From Isoptericola sp044389085 (GTDB taxonomy: Bacteria > Actinomycetota > Actinomycetes > Actinomycetales > Cellulomonadaceae), in assembly GCF_044389085.1 (NCBI RefSeq), contig NZ_JBIRXP010000001.1, positions 806,001 through 870,000 of the forward strand: a stretch of 64,000 nucleotides of DNA, written 5' to 3'. Shown one piece after another: positions 24,345-32,860 of the stretch; the stretch's first letter is position 1, and each line of letters begins with the position of its first letter. A model generated the notes under the pieces. That model was not told the DNA's origin, did not search any database, and was given only the letters and a program-made list of their open reading frames with translations. The translations under genes and the position numbers were made by a program.

Positions 24345-26216
24345 CTACACGAGCGAGTCCTGCCACGCGGCGTTGAGCGCGGCGTAGTGCCCGTCCCCCG
24401 CCGCCAGCTCGTCGGGCGTGCCGTCCTCGATCACGCGCCCGTGCTCCATGACGAGCACGCGGTCGGCGATGGCGACGGTCGACAGCCGGTGGGCGATGAT
24501 GATGGCCGTGCGGTCGGCCAGCAGGGTCTGCAGGCCGTGCTGCACCAGCCGCTCGCCCGGGATGTCGAGGGACGAGGTCGCCTCGTCGAGCACCAGCACC
24601 GCCGGGTCCGCCAGGAAGGCCCGCGCGAACGACAGCAGCTGCCGCTGCCCGGCCGAGACGCGGCCACCGCGCTTGTTGACGTCGGTGTCGTACCCGTCGG
24701 GCATGTCGAGGATGAACTCGTGCGCCCCGACCGCCCGTGCGGCGGCCTCGATGTCCGCCTGCGAGGCGCCGGGCCGCCCGAGGGCGATGTTCTCCCGCAC
24801 CGACCCGCTGAACAGGTACGCCTCCTGCGTCACCATGACCACGGCGCGCCGCAGGTCGGTGGTCGACAGGTCGCGCACGTCCACGCCGTCGAGCTGCACG
24901 CGCCCCTCGCTCGCGTCGTAGAACCGGGTCACGAGCTTGGCGAGCGTGGACTTGCCCGCGCCCGTCGTGCCGACCAGCGCCACCGTCTGCCCCGCCGGGA
25001 TCGTGAGGTCCAGGTCGGGCAGGACGACGGGGCCGTCGCCGTAGCGGAAGGTGACGTGGTCCAGCCGCAGGGCGCCGCGCGCGTGCGGCAGCGCCACGGG
25101 ACGGCGCGGTTCGACGACGGTCGGCTCCTCGGCCAGCAGGCCGGAGACCTTCTCGAGCGCCGCCGTGGCGGACTGGAAGGAGTTGTAGAAGTTCCCGAGC
25201 TGCTGGATCGGCTGGAAGAACCGCTTCACGTACAGCAGCGCCGCCACGAGCACGCCGACGTCCAGGCCGCCGGAGTAGACGCGCCAGCCGCCGATCGCGA
25301 GCGCGACCGCGACCGCCACGTTCCCGATGAGCACCAGGCCCGGCTGGTAGCGGCCGTTGAGCCCCATGGTGTTGAGGTTGGCGTCCCGGTACTGCTCGCT
25401 GAGCAGGCCGTACTCGGCCTCCGTGGTCGACTCGCGGCGGAACGCCTGCACGGCCCGCATCCCGGTCATCGTCTCGACGAACTTCACGATGAGCCGCGCG
25501 GACGTGGTGCGCTGCTCGCGGTAGAACACCTGCGAGCGCTTCTGGAACCACCGGGTGAGCAGCCAGGCCGGCACGAGCGCCACCGCGAGCACGAGGCCCG
25601 AGCGCCAGTCCAGCAGGAACAGGCTCAGACCGGTGAAGATCATCAGCATGAGCGAGGAGACGACGCCGGTGAGCCCGCCGTCGAGCAGCTCGCGCAGCGC
25701 CTCGAGGTCCGACGTCTGGCGGCTGATGATGCGGCCGGACGTGTACGACTCGTGGAACTCCAGGCTCAGCAGCTGGGTGTGCCGGAAGACGCGCCGGCGC
25801 AGGTCGAGCAGCACGCCCTGCGCGATGCGGGCGGCCTGGCGGACGTACGCGCCGGCGCACAGCCCGCCGACGACCGCGGCGAGCAGGTAGGTGGCACCGA
25901 CCAGGACGAGGGTGCCGACGTCGCCGGCCCTCAGGTCGGGCACGGCGGAGTCGATGGCCAGCGACACGAGCCACGGCCCGGCCACCTGGCCGAGGGTGGA
26001 GACCACCACCAGGAGGCCCGCGAGCGTGAGGGCGCCACGCCGTGGCCGCAGGAGGCCGCCCAGGAGGCGCAGGGAGCGGGACCGGACGGCGCGCGACGCC
26101 TCGGCGTCGAGCCGGGTGGCGTCGTCCGACGTCGCGTCGGTGGGGCGGCGACGGTCGCCGTCCTGGGGCGGGGACGACGTGGGCCGGGACGGTTCCGGCG
26201 TGCTGGGGCGGCTCAC
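24345..26216 (-). CDS. Heterodimeric ABC exporter, subunit B (catalytic Glu, non-canonical signature)
   Basis: 623 residues: a 45-residue polar N-terminus, a six-helix exporter membrane domain (about 50-345) and a nucleotide-binding domain. Walker A GTTGAGKST, Q-loop MVTQEAYLF, signature VSAGQ in place of LSGGQ (GRVSAGQRQLLSF), Walker B VLVLDEATSSLD with the catalytic glutamate, and H-loop IIAHRLSTV. ATG 26216 overlaps the stop of the partner by 4 nt (ATGA), so both are made from one mRNA. The pairing of an altered signature here with an altered Walker B in the partner fits the TM287/288 or BmrCD type with one degenerate ATP site. Substrate unknown (drugs, lipids or peptides). Confidence 0.92.
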   Translation of the reverse strand: MSRPSTPEPSRPTSSPPQDGDRRRPTDATSDDATRLDAEASRAVRSRSLRLLGGLLRPRRGALTLAGLLVVVSTLGQVAGPWLVSLAIDSAVPDLRAGDVGTLVLVGATYLLAAVVGGLCAGAYVRQAARIAQGVLLDLRRRVFRHTQLLSLEFHESYTSGRIISRQTSDLEALRELLDGGLTGVVSSLMLMIFTGLSLFLLDWRSGLVLAVALVPAWLLTRWFQKRSQVFYREQRTTSARLIVKFVETMTGMRAVQAFRRESTTEAEYGLLSEQYRDANLNTMGLNGRYQPGLVLIGNVAVAVALAIGGWRVYSGGLDVGVLVAALLYVKRFFQPIQQLGNFYNSFQSATAALEKVSGLLAEEPTVVEPRRPVALPHARGALRLDHVTFRYGDGPVVLPDLDLTIPAGQTVALVGTTGAGKSTLAKLVTRFYDASEGRVQLDGVDVRDLSTTDLRRAVVMVTQEAYLFSGSVRENIALGRPGASQADIEAAARAVGAHEFILDMPDGYDTDVNKRGGRVSAGQRQLLSFARAFLADPAVLVLDEATSSLDIPGERLVQHGLQTLLADRTAIIIAHRLSTVAIADRVLVMEHGRVIEDGTPDELAAGDGHYAALNAAWQDSLV

Positions 26217-28318
26217 CGCTGTGCCTCCTTCTCGTCCTGCGCGGCCTGGGCCTGCGCGGTCTGGGCCTGCGCGGTCCGGTCGTGGTCAGGTTCCTCCTGG
26301 TCGGCGTGCTCGGCGCACTCCTCCCAGTCCTGCTCCAGGCTGGAGATGACGTGCCGGTAGTGGGCGTCGGTGGCGAGCAGGTCGCGGTGCGTGCCCACGG
26401 CCGTGATCCGGCCGTCCTGCAGCACGGCGACACGGTCGGCGAGCGCCACGGTGGACGGACGGTGCGCGATGACGAGGCTCGTCGTCCCGTCGAGGACGTC
26501 GCGCAGGCGCGTGGTGACGGCCTCCTCGGTGGCGACGTCGAGCGCGGACAGCGGGTCGTCGAGCACGAGCACGGCGGGGCGCGCCGCGATCGCCCGCGCG
26601 AGCGCGAGCCGCTGCCGCTGCCCGCCGGACAGGGACAGCCCTTCCTCCCCGATGCGGGTCTCGACGCCGCGCGGCAGGTCGGCGACGAAGCCCGCCTGCG
26701 CCACCTCGAGCGCCTCGTGCAGGCGCCGCTCGCGCTCCTCCTCCGGCACGGCGTCGGGGCCGGCCTCGGGGACGCCGAGCAGCACGTTGTCGCGCACCGA
26801 CGCGGAGAACAGCGTGGGGTCCTCGAACGCGACCGCGACCGCGCGGCGTACGTCGTGGCGTCGCAGCCGGCGCACGTCCACGCCGTCGAGCAGCACCTCG
26901 CCGCCGGTGACGTCGAAGATGCGCGGCACCACCATCGCGAGCGTGGACTTGCCCGAGCCTGTGAGCCCGACGAGCGCGGTGGTCGTGCCGACGGGGAGCT
27001 CGAGGTCGACGTGCTCGAGCACCGGGCGCGCCGCGTCCTCGTAGCGGAAGGTCACGTCCCGCAGCTCGACGTGGCCGCGCGCCGGGCCGGGCTCTACCGG
27101 GTCGGCGGGGTTAGCCAGCGGGTTCGGGGTCTCCATCACCTCGAAGAAGCGGTCGACGGCGGTGCGGGCGTTGAGCGTCATCGAGAGCGTCATGCCGAGG
27201 TCGACGACCGGTCCGTTGATGACGGCGGTCGTCAGGAAGAAGGCGACGAGGCTGCCGACGGTGATCTGCCCCTGGGCGGCGAGCACGGTGCCGAGCACGA
27301 GGCAGACGGCCAGCGTGACCTCGGGGATGAGCTGCAGCGACGTGGTGACCGTGGCCTGGTTGCCCGCCTTGCGGATCTCCGTGCGCCGCAGCTCCTCCGC
27401 CTGGTCGGTGAACGAGTCCAGCGCGTCGCGCCCGCGGCCGAACGCCTTGAGCACCCGGATGCCGTGCACGGACTCCTCGACCGTGGTGGCCAGGTCGCCC
27501 GACTGGTCCTGCGAGAGGCGCGCGATGACGCGGTAGCGCCGCGAGAAGCGGAACGCGATGACGGTCACGGGGATCGCGCCGGCGAGGTAGACGAGTCCCA
27601 GCCAACCGGCGGTGGCCAGCAGGATGCCGACCCCGACCACGATCGTCACGATGCTGACGACGAGCTGCAGCAGGCCGAAGACCAGCCACCGGCGCAGCAG
27701 GCCGAGGTCGCCCATGATGCGGCTCAGCAGCTGGCCGCCGGGCCACCGGTCGTGGAACGCGACGGGCAGGTCCTGCAGGTGGCGGAACAGCGCCATCCGC
27801 AGCTCGGCCTCGACCCGGGTGCCCGGGTACATCACGAGGTTGCGGCGCAGCAGCACGAACCCCGCCTCGGCGACGCCCAGCACGAGCACGAGGAGGACGG
27901 GCACCACGAGGGCGCCGAGGTCGTGGGCGGCCGCGCCCTCGGCGAGCGGGCCCTCGACGAGGGCCTGCAGCACGCGCGGGATCGCCAGCGCCGCGAGGCT
28001 CGCGCCGAGCGCCGAGAAGAGGCCGCCGACCATGCGCGGCACCGCGGGCCGGACGTACGGGTAGAGCCGGCGCACGGACGCGAACGTGGAGAGCTCGGAG
28101 CCCGCAGGGGCGGGGGCCGAGGGGGCGCCAGGCGCGGGGGCGGCGTCGCCCGGGCGGCCCGGCGGGCCCTCGGCGCGACCCGGCGGGGTGCCGGGCGCGG
28201 CGGGAGGTCGGGGGGCGGAGGAGGCGGGGCTCCTCCTGGGACTTTCGGAGGGATCGGCGCGGCGGGCGCCTCGGCTGCGGCTGCGCGAAGTGCGCTTCGT
28301 GTCGGGCATCACATCCAT
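26213..28318 (-). CDS. Heterodimeric ABC exporter, subunit A (degenerate Walker B)
   Basis: 701 residues. A long Pro/Ala/Gly-rich cytoplasmic N-terminus (about 80 residues) precedes a six-helix membrane domain, then the nucleotide-binding domain: Walker A GLTGSGKST, Q-loop with E for Q (AVAFEDPTLFSA), canonical signature LSLSGGQRQRL, Walker B VLVLDDPLSALD with aspartate instead of the catalytic glutamate, and H-loop VIAHRPSTV. The last 40 residues are acidic then QAQTAQAQAAQ-like. ATG 28318 or ATG 28309 are possible starts; the frame stays open far upstream but overlaps thiD-tenA. First gene of a two-gene operon with subunit B. Substrate unknown. Confidence 0.9.
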   Translation of the reverse strand: MDVMPDTKRTSRSRSRGARRADPSESPRRSPASSAPRPPAAPGTPPGRAEGPPGRPGDAAPAPGAPSAPAPAGSELSTFASVRRLYPYVRPAVPRMVGGLFSALGASLAALAIPRVLQALVEGPLAEGAAAHDLGALVVPVLLVLVLGVAEAGFVLLRRNLVMYPGTRVEAELRMALFRHLQDLPVAFHDRWPGGQLLSRIMGDLGLLRRWLVFGLLQLVVSIVTIVVGVGILLATAGWLGLVYLAGAIPVTVIAFRFSRRYRVIARLSQDQSGDLATTVEESVHGIRVLKAFGRGRDALDSFTDQAEELRRTEIRKAGNQATVTTSLQLIPEVTLAVCLVLGTVLAAQGQITVGSLVAFFLTTAVINGPVVDLGMTLSMTLNARTAVDRFFEVMETPNPLANPADPVEPGPARGHVELRDVTFRYEDAARPVLEHVDLELPVGTTTALVGLTGSGKSTLAMVVPRIFDVTGGEVLLDGVDVRRLRRHDVRRAVAVAFEDPTLFSASVRDNVLLGVPEAGPDAVPEEERERRLHEALEVAQAGFVADLPRGVETRIGEEGLSLSGGQRQRLALARAIAARPAVLVLDDPLSALDVATEEAVTTRLRDVLDGTTSLVIAHRPSTVALADRVAVLQDGRITAVGTHRDLLATDAHYRHVISSLEQDWEECAEHADQEEPDHDRTAQAQTAQAQAAQDEKEAQR

Positions 28319-28396
28319 TCTGTCACTCGCCCCCGACACGCTTGCCCGGATCACGCGGTGCGCCGCGAACTCGGGATACCGCTTACCCCCGCGAGA

Positions 28397-28434
28397 TCCC
28401 GCCGTCGCGCCCGAGAGCGTGCGCGACGGCGGGA
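28397..28434 (-). terminator. Hairpin after thiD-tenA
   Basis: TCCCGCCGTCGCGC (28397-28410) and GCGCGACGGCGGGA (28421-28434) form a perfect 14-bp stem with a 10-nt loop, 18 nt past the thiD-tenA stop and upstream of the ABC exporter start. Probably ends the thiamine transcript. Confidence 0.75.
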
Positions 28435-28452
28435 ACCCCGACGGGCCCGCGG

Positions 28453-30177
28453 TCAGGCCACCGCGACGCGCCCGACGACGCGCCCGGGACCGGCGGGGGC
28501 ACCTGCGGCGTCGCCCGCCTCGCTCGCCGCGCGGGGCAGGCCGGTCTGGTCGAAGAAGGCGAGCTCGTGCTCGCAGGCCGCGCGGAACGCCGCCGCCATC
28601 CGGTCGCGGGTGGGCGCGTCGGCCGCCGCGGCGGCCCGGCGCAGGATCGCGACCGCCTCGCGCGTCGCGTCGGCGAAGGCGTCGTCCGCGTAGGTGCCCA
28701 GCCACGCCGCGTACGGGTGGTCCGGACGGTTGCGTGCGGCCAGGCGCTCCCCCACGTCCTGGTAGATCCAGTAGCAGGGCAGGACGGCGGCCACGAGGGT
28801 GGCGTAGTCGTCGCCGGCCGCGCGCAGGTGGTCGAGATAGGCCGCCGTCGTCGGGCTGGTGGGCACGTCCTGCGGCTCCCCGCCCAGCCAGCGCGTGTGC
28901 AGGTCGAGCTCGGTGACCAGCGCACCGTGCGCGCCGCCGGCCCAGAAGGCCTGCTCCGCCCGCGTCGGCGCGAGCTCGCTCGCCCGGGCCAGGCAGCGGG
29001 CGTAGTCGCGCAGGTAGAGCGCGTCCTGCTCCAGGTAGGCGCGGAAGTGCGCGGCGTCGAGGGTCCCGTCGCCCAGCGACCGGACGAAGGCCAGGCCGTC
29101 GATCGCGGCACGCACGCCCGCCGCGTCGTCCCACCACCGCGCGACGACGTCCTCCCCCTGCCCGTCCCCCTGGCCGTCCCCTGGCGCGGTCCCCGCGCCC
29201 GTCGCGGGCGACGTCGCGGGCTGCTCCACCGCGCCGGCGCGCAGGCCCACCAGGTGGTCCACGGGGCCGTTCCCGCGACCGACCCGCAGGCCCTCCCCCG
29301 CCCGGATCGCCGCGGTGAGCCACGTCTTGGTGCCCCGCAGCGCCTCGGCCCAGTCGCCCGTGCGGGCGTACCGCGCGGCCAGCCCGCTGGACAGCGAGCA
29401 GCCCGTGCCGTGGGTCGAGGAGCTGGGCACGCGCGGTCCCTGCAGCTCGACGAGCACGCCCTGCGGCCCGACGAGGGCGTCCGGGGCCCCGGCCGGCGGC
29501 CCGTCGGCCTCGTCGGGGCGCAGGTGGCCGCCCTTCGCCACCACGAGGATCCCGTGCCGGGCCGCCAGCCGCTGCGCCTGGTCGAGGACGGCGGGCCAGC
29601 TCGCCGCCGGAGGCTCCTGTGCGAGGGCCGCGAGCTCGGGGAGGTTCGGCGTCACCACGTCCACGCGGCCGAGCAGGTCCCGCACCGCGTCCTCGGCGGC
29701 CGGGTCGAGCAGCCGGTCGCCGCTGGTCGCGACCATCACCGGGTCGAGCACGACGGCGGGGCGCCCTGCCGTGCCGGAGGGGCCGGACGCGTCGTGCGGG
29801 AGGCCGTCGAGCCAGGCCGCCACGGCCCGGGCCACCGGGGCCGACGCGAGCATCCCGATCTTCACCGCGTCGACGGCCACGTCGTCGCTGACGGCGTCGA
29901 GCTGGGCGGCGAGGAACGCGGCGGGCGGCACGTGCACGTCCCGCACCCCGCGGGTGTTCTGCACGGTCAGCGCCGTGACGGCGGCCATCCCGTAGCCGCC
30001 CGCGGCCGCGATCGACTTCAGGTCAGCCTGGATCCCCGCACCCCCGGAGGGGTCGGAGCCCGCGACGGCCAGCACGCGGGGGCGGGAGCCTCTCGGCGGC
30101 ACCGACGGGGCGGCGGGGGCGGGAACGGTGGTGCCGGCGCTGCCGGCGGAGCTGTCTTCAGGTGCGCGCGCACGCAT
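28453..30177 (-). CDS. thiD: Bifunctional hydroxymethylpyrimidine (phosphate) kinase / aminopyrimidine hydrolase ThiD-TenA
   Basis: Fusion of two thiamine enzymes, 574 residues. Residues about 30-305 are ThiD, the kinase that phosphorylates HMP and HMP-P: AGSDPSGGAGIQADLKSI, VKIGMLAS, VLDPVMVATSG and HGTGCSLSSG (catalytic Cys). After a 40-residue Gly/Ala linker, residues about 350-555 are TenA, which salvages degraded thiamine: YLEQDALYLRDYAR, PCYWIYQDVG and CEHELAFFD hold the Asp, Cys and Glu expected in the active site. A TPP riboswitch ends immediately before the ATG 30177, so expression falls when thiamine pyrophosphate is high. Known arrangement in actinobacteria and fungi. Start fixed by the riboswitch: AAGGGA serves as ribosome site 8 nt upstream. 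Confidence 0.95.
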   Translation of the reverse strand: MRARAPEDSSAGSAGTTVPAPAAPSVPPRGSRPRVLAVAGSDPSGGAGIQADLKSIAAAGGYGMAAVTALTVQNTRGVRDVHVPPAAFLAAQLDAVSDDVAVDAVKIGMLASAPVARAVAAWLDGLPHDASGPSGTAGRPAVVLDPVMVATSGDRLLDPAAEDAVRDLLGRVDVVTPNLPELAALAQEPPAASWPAVLDQAQRLAARHGILVVAKGGHLRPDEADGPPAGAPDALVGPQGVLVELQGPRVPSSSTHGTGCSLSSGLAARYARTGDWAEALRGTKTWLTAAIRAGEGLRVGRGNGPVDHLVGLRAGAVEQPATSPATGAGTAPGDGQGDGQGEDVVARWWDDAAGVRAAIDGLAFVRSLGDGTLDAAHFRAYLEQDALYLRDYARCLARASELAPTRAEQAFWAGGAHGALVTELDLHTRWLGGEPQDVPTSPTTAAYLDHLRAAGDDYATLVAAVLPCYWIYQDVGERLAARNRPDHPYAAWLGTYADDAFADATREAVAILRRAAAAADAPTRDRMAAAFRAACEHELAFFDQTGLPRAASEAGDAAGAPAGPGRVVGRVAVA

Positions 30178-30179
30178 GT

Positions 30180-30294
30180 CGACATCCCTTCGCTAGTTCG
30201 AGCTAGATCAGGTTCGACGGGTGTGTTCTCAGCGCCCCGCCGGCCGGCCGCGACGATGTCGCAGCGATGACCGGCCGGGACGCACCCCGTGTCG
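30180..30294 (-). promoter_or_regulatory. TPP riboswitch (thi box)
   Basis: On the minus strand the conserved TPP aptamer pieces occur in order: ACGGGGTGCG (30281-30290), GCTGAGA (30227-30233), CCTGATC (30206-30212), AAGGGA (30185-30190). P1 forms from CGACA (30290-30294) and TGTCG (30180-30184). A GC-rich extended arm fills the space between the first two. The start ATG (30177) follows P1 directly, so the 3' aptamer strand AAGGGA doubles as the Shine-Dalgarno, and TPP binding would hide it: translational control. Aptamer seen; mechanism inferred. Confidence 0.93.
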
Positions 30295-30521
30295 TGCGGC
30301 CCACCGTAACCCAGGTCAGCGCGGGCGTCGCCGGACGTCCGGCCCTCGCGTGCCGGAGGCCCGCCCGGCCGCGCCGGACGGCGCCGGTGCGGCGTCGGGA
30401 CGCTGCCGGGGACCTTGTCCGGACGACGCCGCCGGGCCCTCTCCCCCTCGCCCGGTCGCCCGCGCAGACCTCCGCCCCGACCTCCCGCGGCCGTCGCCCA
30501 CCCGCACGGTAGGGTGCGGGG

Positions 30522-31166
30522 GTGTCCGTGGTCGTCCGTCGTGTGCGCGAGCTCCTCGTCGCCGGCACGACGCTCAGCATCGCGGCCGCCGCCCACCTCC
30601 TGGCCGGCGGCGCGCTGCCCGGGGCACCCCTCGCCTGGTTCGTCGTGCTGGCGCTCACGGCGCCGTTCGCGGTGTGGACCGCCCGCCGCCGGCTGACGCT
30701 GCGGCGTCTGCTGCCCGCGATGGTCGCGCTGCAGCTCGTGCAGCACACCGGGCTGTCCGTGCTCGGCGCGGCCGGGCCGGCGGCACCGCACGCCGGCGGC
30801 TCCCCCGCGGCGCTGGACGGTCACGCCCTGCATGCCCTGGGCCCGGGCTCCCTCCCGCCCGCCACAGGCCTGCACCTGCACCACGCGGACGACGCCGCCA
30901 CCACCTCCTGGATGCTCGTCGCGCACGCCGCCGCGGTGCTGCTCACCGCGCTCCTGATCGCGGCGGGCGACCGCGCCGCCGTCAACGTCGCCGGCCACCT
31001 GCGGCACGTCGCCGTCCTGGTGCTCAGCGCCGGGGTGCCGCTCGTCGTCCGCGAGCGCACCGTCGTCGTCCGCCCGGCCTGGCGCCCTCGCCCGGCCCGC
31101 GCCCTGCGACGCACCCCGCCACGAGGGCCGCCGTCGCCCGTGGGCGCCCTCGCGCGCGCCGCCTGA
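30522..31166 (+). CDS. Membrane protein next to copper genes, unknown
   Basis: 214 residues, not recognised. Four to five hydrophobic helices (about 10-30, 32-48, 60-78, 130-150, 160-175) with a histidine-rich loop between helix 3 and 4 (GLHLHHADDA plus DGHALHALG), then a basic Arg/Pro tail. GTG 30522 is 6 nt after TAGGGT (30510-30515). It precedes ycnI and a copC-like gene on the same strand after 98 nt, and the histidines make copper handling plausible, but that is inference from context only. The 227 nt upstream to the riboswitch contain only this promoter as far as I can see. Confidence 0.75.
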   Translation: MSVVVRRVRELLVAGTTLSIAAAAHLLAGGALPGAPLAWFVVLALTAPFAVWTARRRLTLRRLLPAMVALQLVQHTGLSVLGAAGPAAPHAGGSPAALDGHALHALGPGSLPPATGLHLHHADDAATTSWMLVAHAAAVLLTALLIAAGDRAAVNVAGHLRHVAVLVLSAGVPLVVRERTVVVRPAWRPRPARALRRTPPRGPPSPVGALARAA

Positions 31167-31264
31167 ACCTGCCCTGGTCCGTCGTCGGACGAGGGCAGGC
31201 CCCTCGTCGTCCCACGACACGTCCAGACCTGACAGCACCCTGACAGCCAGGAGCAGAAGCACCC

Positions 31265-32047
31265 ATGTCCACGATCACCCCTGCCCTCCGCGCGCGCCGT
31301 CTCGCCGGCGCCGCCGCCCTCAGCCTGCCCGCCCTCGTCCTCGGCGCGGCCGCGGCCTCGGCGCACGTGACCGTCACCCCCGACGCGGCCGAGGCCGGGT
31401 CGTACGCCACCCTGACCTTCAAGGTCCCCAACGAGTCCGCCGAGGCCTCGACGACCGCCGTGCAGATCGACCTGCCCGCCGACACCCCGTTCACCAGCGT
31501 GTCCGTCGAGCCCGTGCCGGGGTGGACCGCCGAGGTCACCCGGGCTCCGCTGCCCGAGCCGGTCGAGGTGCACGGCACCACCGTCACCGAGGCCCCGGCA
31601 AGCATCGAGTGGACGGCCGACGACCCCGACGCCGGCATCGCGCCGGGCGAGTTCCTCCGGTTCAGCGTGTCGGCCGGGGCCGTTCCCGAGGGCGTCGAGG
31701 AGATCCTCCTGCCGGCGACCCAGACCTACTCCGACGGCGAGGTCGTCGCCTGGGACCAGGCGGCGTCCGGCGACGCCGAGCCCGAGCACCCCGCCCCCGT
31801 CCTGCAGGTCGTGCCCGCCACCGAGGACGGTGGGCACGACGGGCACGGTGCGGCGTCGTCCACCACCGGCTCCGCAGGTGCCGGCGCGGGCGGTCAGGCC
31901 GCGGCGGACGACGGCGGTTCCACGACGCTCCCGCTGGCGCTGGGCGCGGCGGGCCTGGGCCTCGGGCTCGTGGGCGCCGTCACCGGCGTCGTCGCCCTGG
32001 CGCGCACCCGTGCCACCGCCGGGTCGTCCGGCCCGGAGCAGCGGTGA
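31265..32047 (+). CDS. ycnI: YcnI family copper-binding membrane protein
   Basis: 260 residues. Signal peptide with cleavage before histidine (AAASA|HVTVTP, about residues 29-35), then a YcnI (DUF1775) beta-sandwich; that N-terminal His plus the domain's conserved Trp (GWTAEV) form the copper site in the B. subtilis protein. A His/Gly-rich linker leads to one C-terminal transmembrane helix (about 222-248) and a basic tail, so the domain faces outside. ATG 31265 follows AGGAGCAG with suitable spacing. It overlaps the copC gene by 4 nt (GTGA), so the two work together in copper uptake or delivery, as in other YcnI-CopC operons. Confidence 0.92.
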   Translation: MSTITPALRARRLAGAAALSLPALVLGAAAASAHVTVTPDAAEAGSYATLTFKVPNESAEASTTAVQIDLPADTPFTSVSVEPVPGWTAEVTRAPLPEPVEVHGTTVTEAPASIEWTADDPDAGIAPGEFLRFSVSAGAVPEGVEEILLPATQTYSDGEVVAWDQAASGDAEPEHPAPVLQVVPATEDGGHDGHGAASSTTGSAGAGAGGQAAADDGGSTTLPLALGAAGLGLGLVGAVTGVVALARTRATAGSSGPEQR

Positions 32048-32718
32048 CGGCCGGGGGCGGCCACCGCGCCCCGCGACGCGCTCTGGCGGCGGGCGGGACG
32101 CTCGCCCTGGCCCTCGGACTCGCCGCCGCCGGGACGGTCGCCGCGGCGGCGCCCGCGAGCGCCCACAACGTCGTCGTCGACACGGTGCCGGCCACGGGTT
32201 CGACCGTGACCGAGCCGCCGGAGTCGGTCGACGTGACGTTCGACGACGTCGTGCTCGAGCTGTCCGCGGACGGCTCCAGCACGGTCGTCACGGTGACCGA
32301 CGCCGAGGGCACGGACCATGCCGTCGGGTGCCCGACGACGCAGGACCGCACCGTGTCCGTGCCCGTCGCGCTGGGCGAGGGCGGCGAGTACACCGTCGAC
32401 TGGCGGATCGTGTCGGCGGACGGGCACCCCACGAGCGGCGGGTTCTCGTTCACCTACGACCCGCCGGCCGGGACCGAGCCTGCGGTCCCCGCCGCGGACG
32501 CGACCCCGTGCGGCGCCGCTCCCGCGGGCGGCGACGCCGGCGCGACCGACGCGGACGGCGGTGCCGACGCGAGCGCCGGGTCGGGCACGGAGTCGGTCAC
32601 GGCGTCGGACGACGGCGCGTCGGAGCTGGTCGTGGTGCTCGGCATCGCGGGCGGCGTCGTCGTGCTCGCGGGCGCGGCGGTGCTCGTGGCGCTGCGCCTC
32701 GCGCGTCGCCGCGACTGA
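32044..32718 (+). CDS. copC: CopC domain copper-binding membrane protein
   Basis: 224 residues. Signal peptide ending ASA|HNVVVDTVP so the mature protein begins with the copper-binding histidine; the domain ends with VSADGHPTSGGFSFTY, whose Asp and His complete the usual Cu(II) site. After an acidic Ala/Gly linker comes one C-terminal membrane helix and an RLARRRD tail. GTG 32044 overlaps the ycnI stop. The CopD membrane partner is not fused or adjacent in the window. A hairpin follows at 32737-32786. Confidence 0.92.
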   Translation: MTAGGGHRAPRRALAAGGTLALALGLAAAGTVAAAAPASAHNVVVDTVPATGSTVTEPPESVDVTFDDVVLELSADGSSTVVTVTDAEGTDHAVGCPTTQDRTVSVPVALGEGGEYTVDWRIVSADGHPTSGGFSFTYDPPAGTEPAVPAADATPCGAAPAGGDAGATDADGGADASAGSGTESVTASDDGASELVVVLGIAGGVVVLAGAAVLVALRLARRRD

Positions 32719-32736
32719 CGCACCGCGCGATCCGGC

Positions 32737-32786
32737 GAGCTGTCAGGGCCAGCGGCGGGTAGACGCCGCCCTGGCCCTGACAGCTC
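32737..32786 (+). terminator. Hairpin after ycnI-copC
   Basis: GAGCTGTCAGGGCCAG (32737-32752) pairs perfectly with CTGGCCCTGACAGCTC (32771-32786); the stem continues with GGCGG/CCGCC after one bulged base, leaving a short loop around GTAGACG. Starts 18 nt after the copC stop. No T-tract. Likely terminator. Confidence 0.75.
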
Positions 32787-32860
32787 AGGCGCGGGCCCGG
32801 TGGCCCGGCTCACGGTCGGGGCGTCCCCGCACCCGGCCCGGGCCGCCTACGATGCCGAGC

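Noticed and set aside
26042..28693. 883-residue open frame on the plus strand over the ABC exporter
   Set aside because: Composition typical of antisense; the minus strand has complete ABC motifs.
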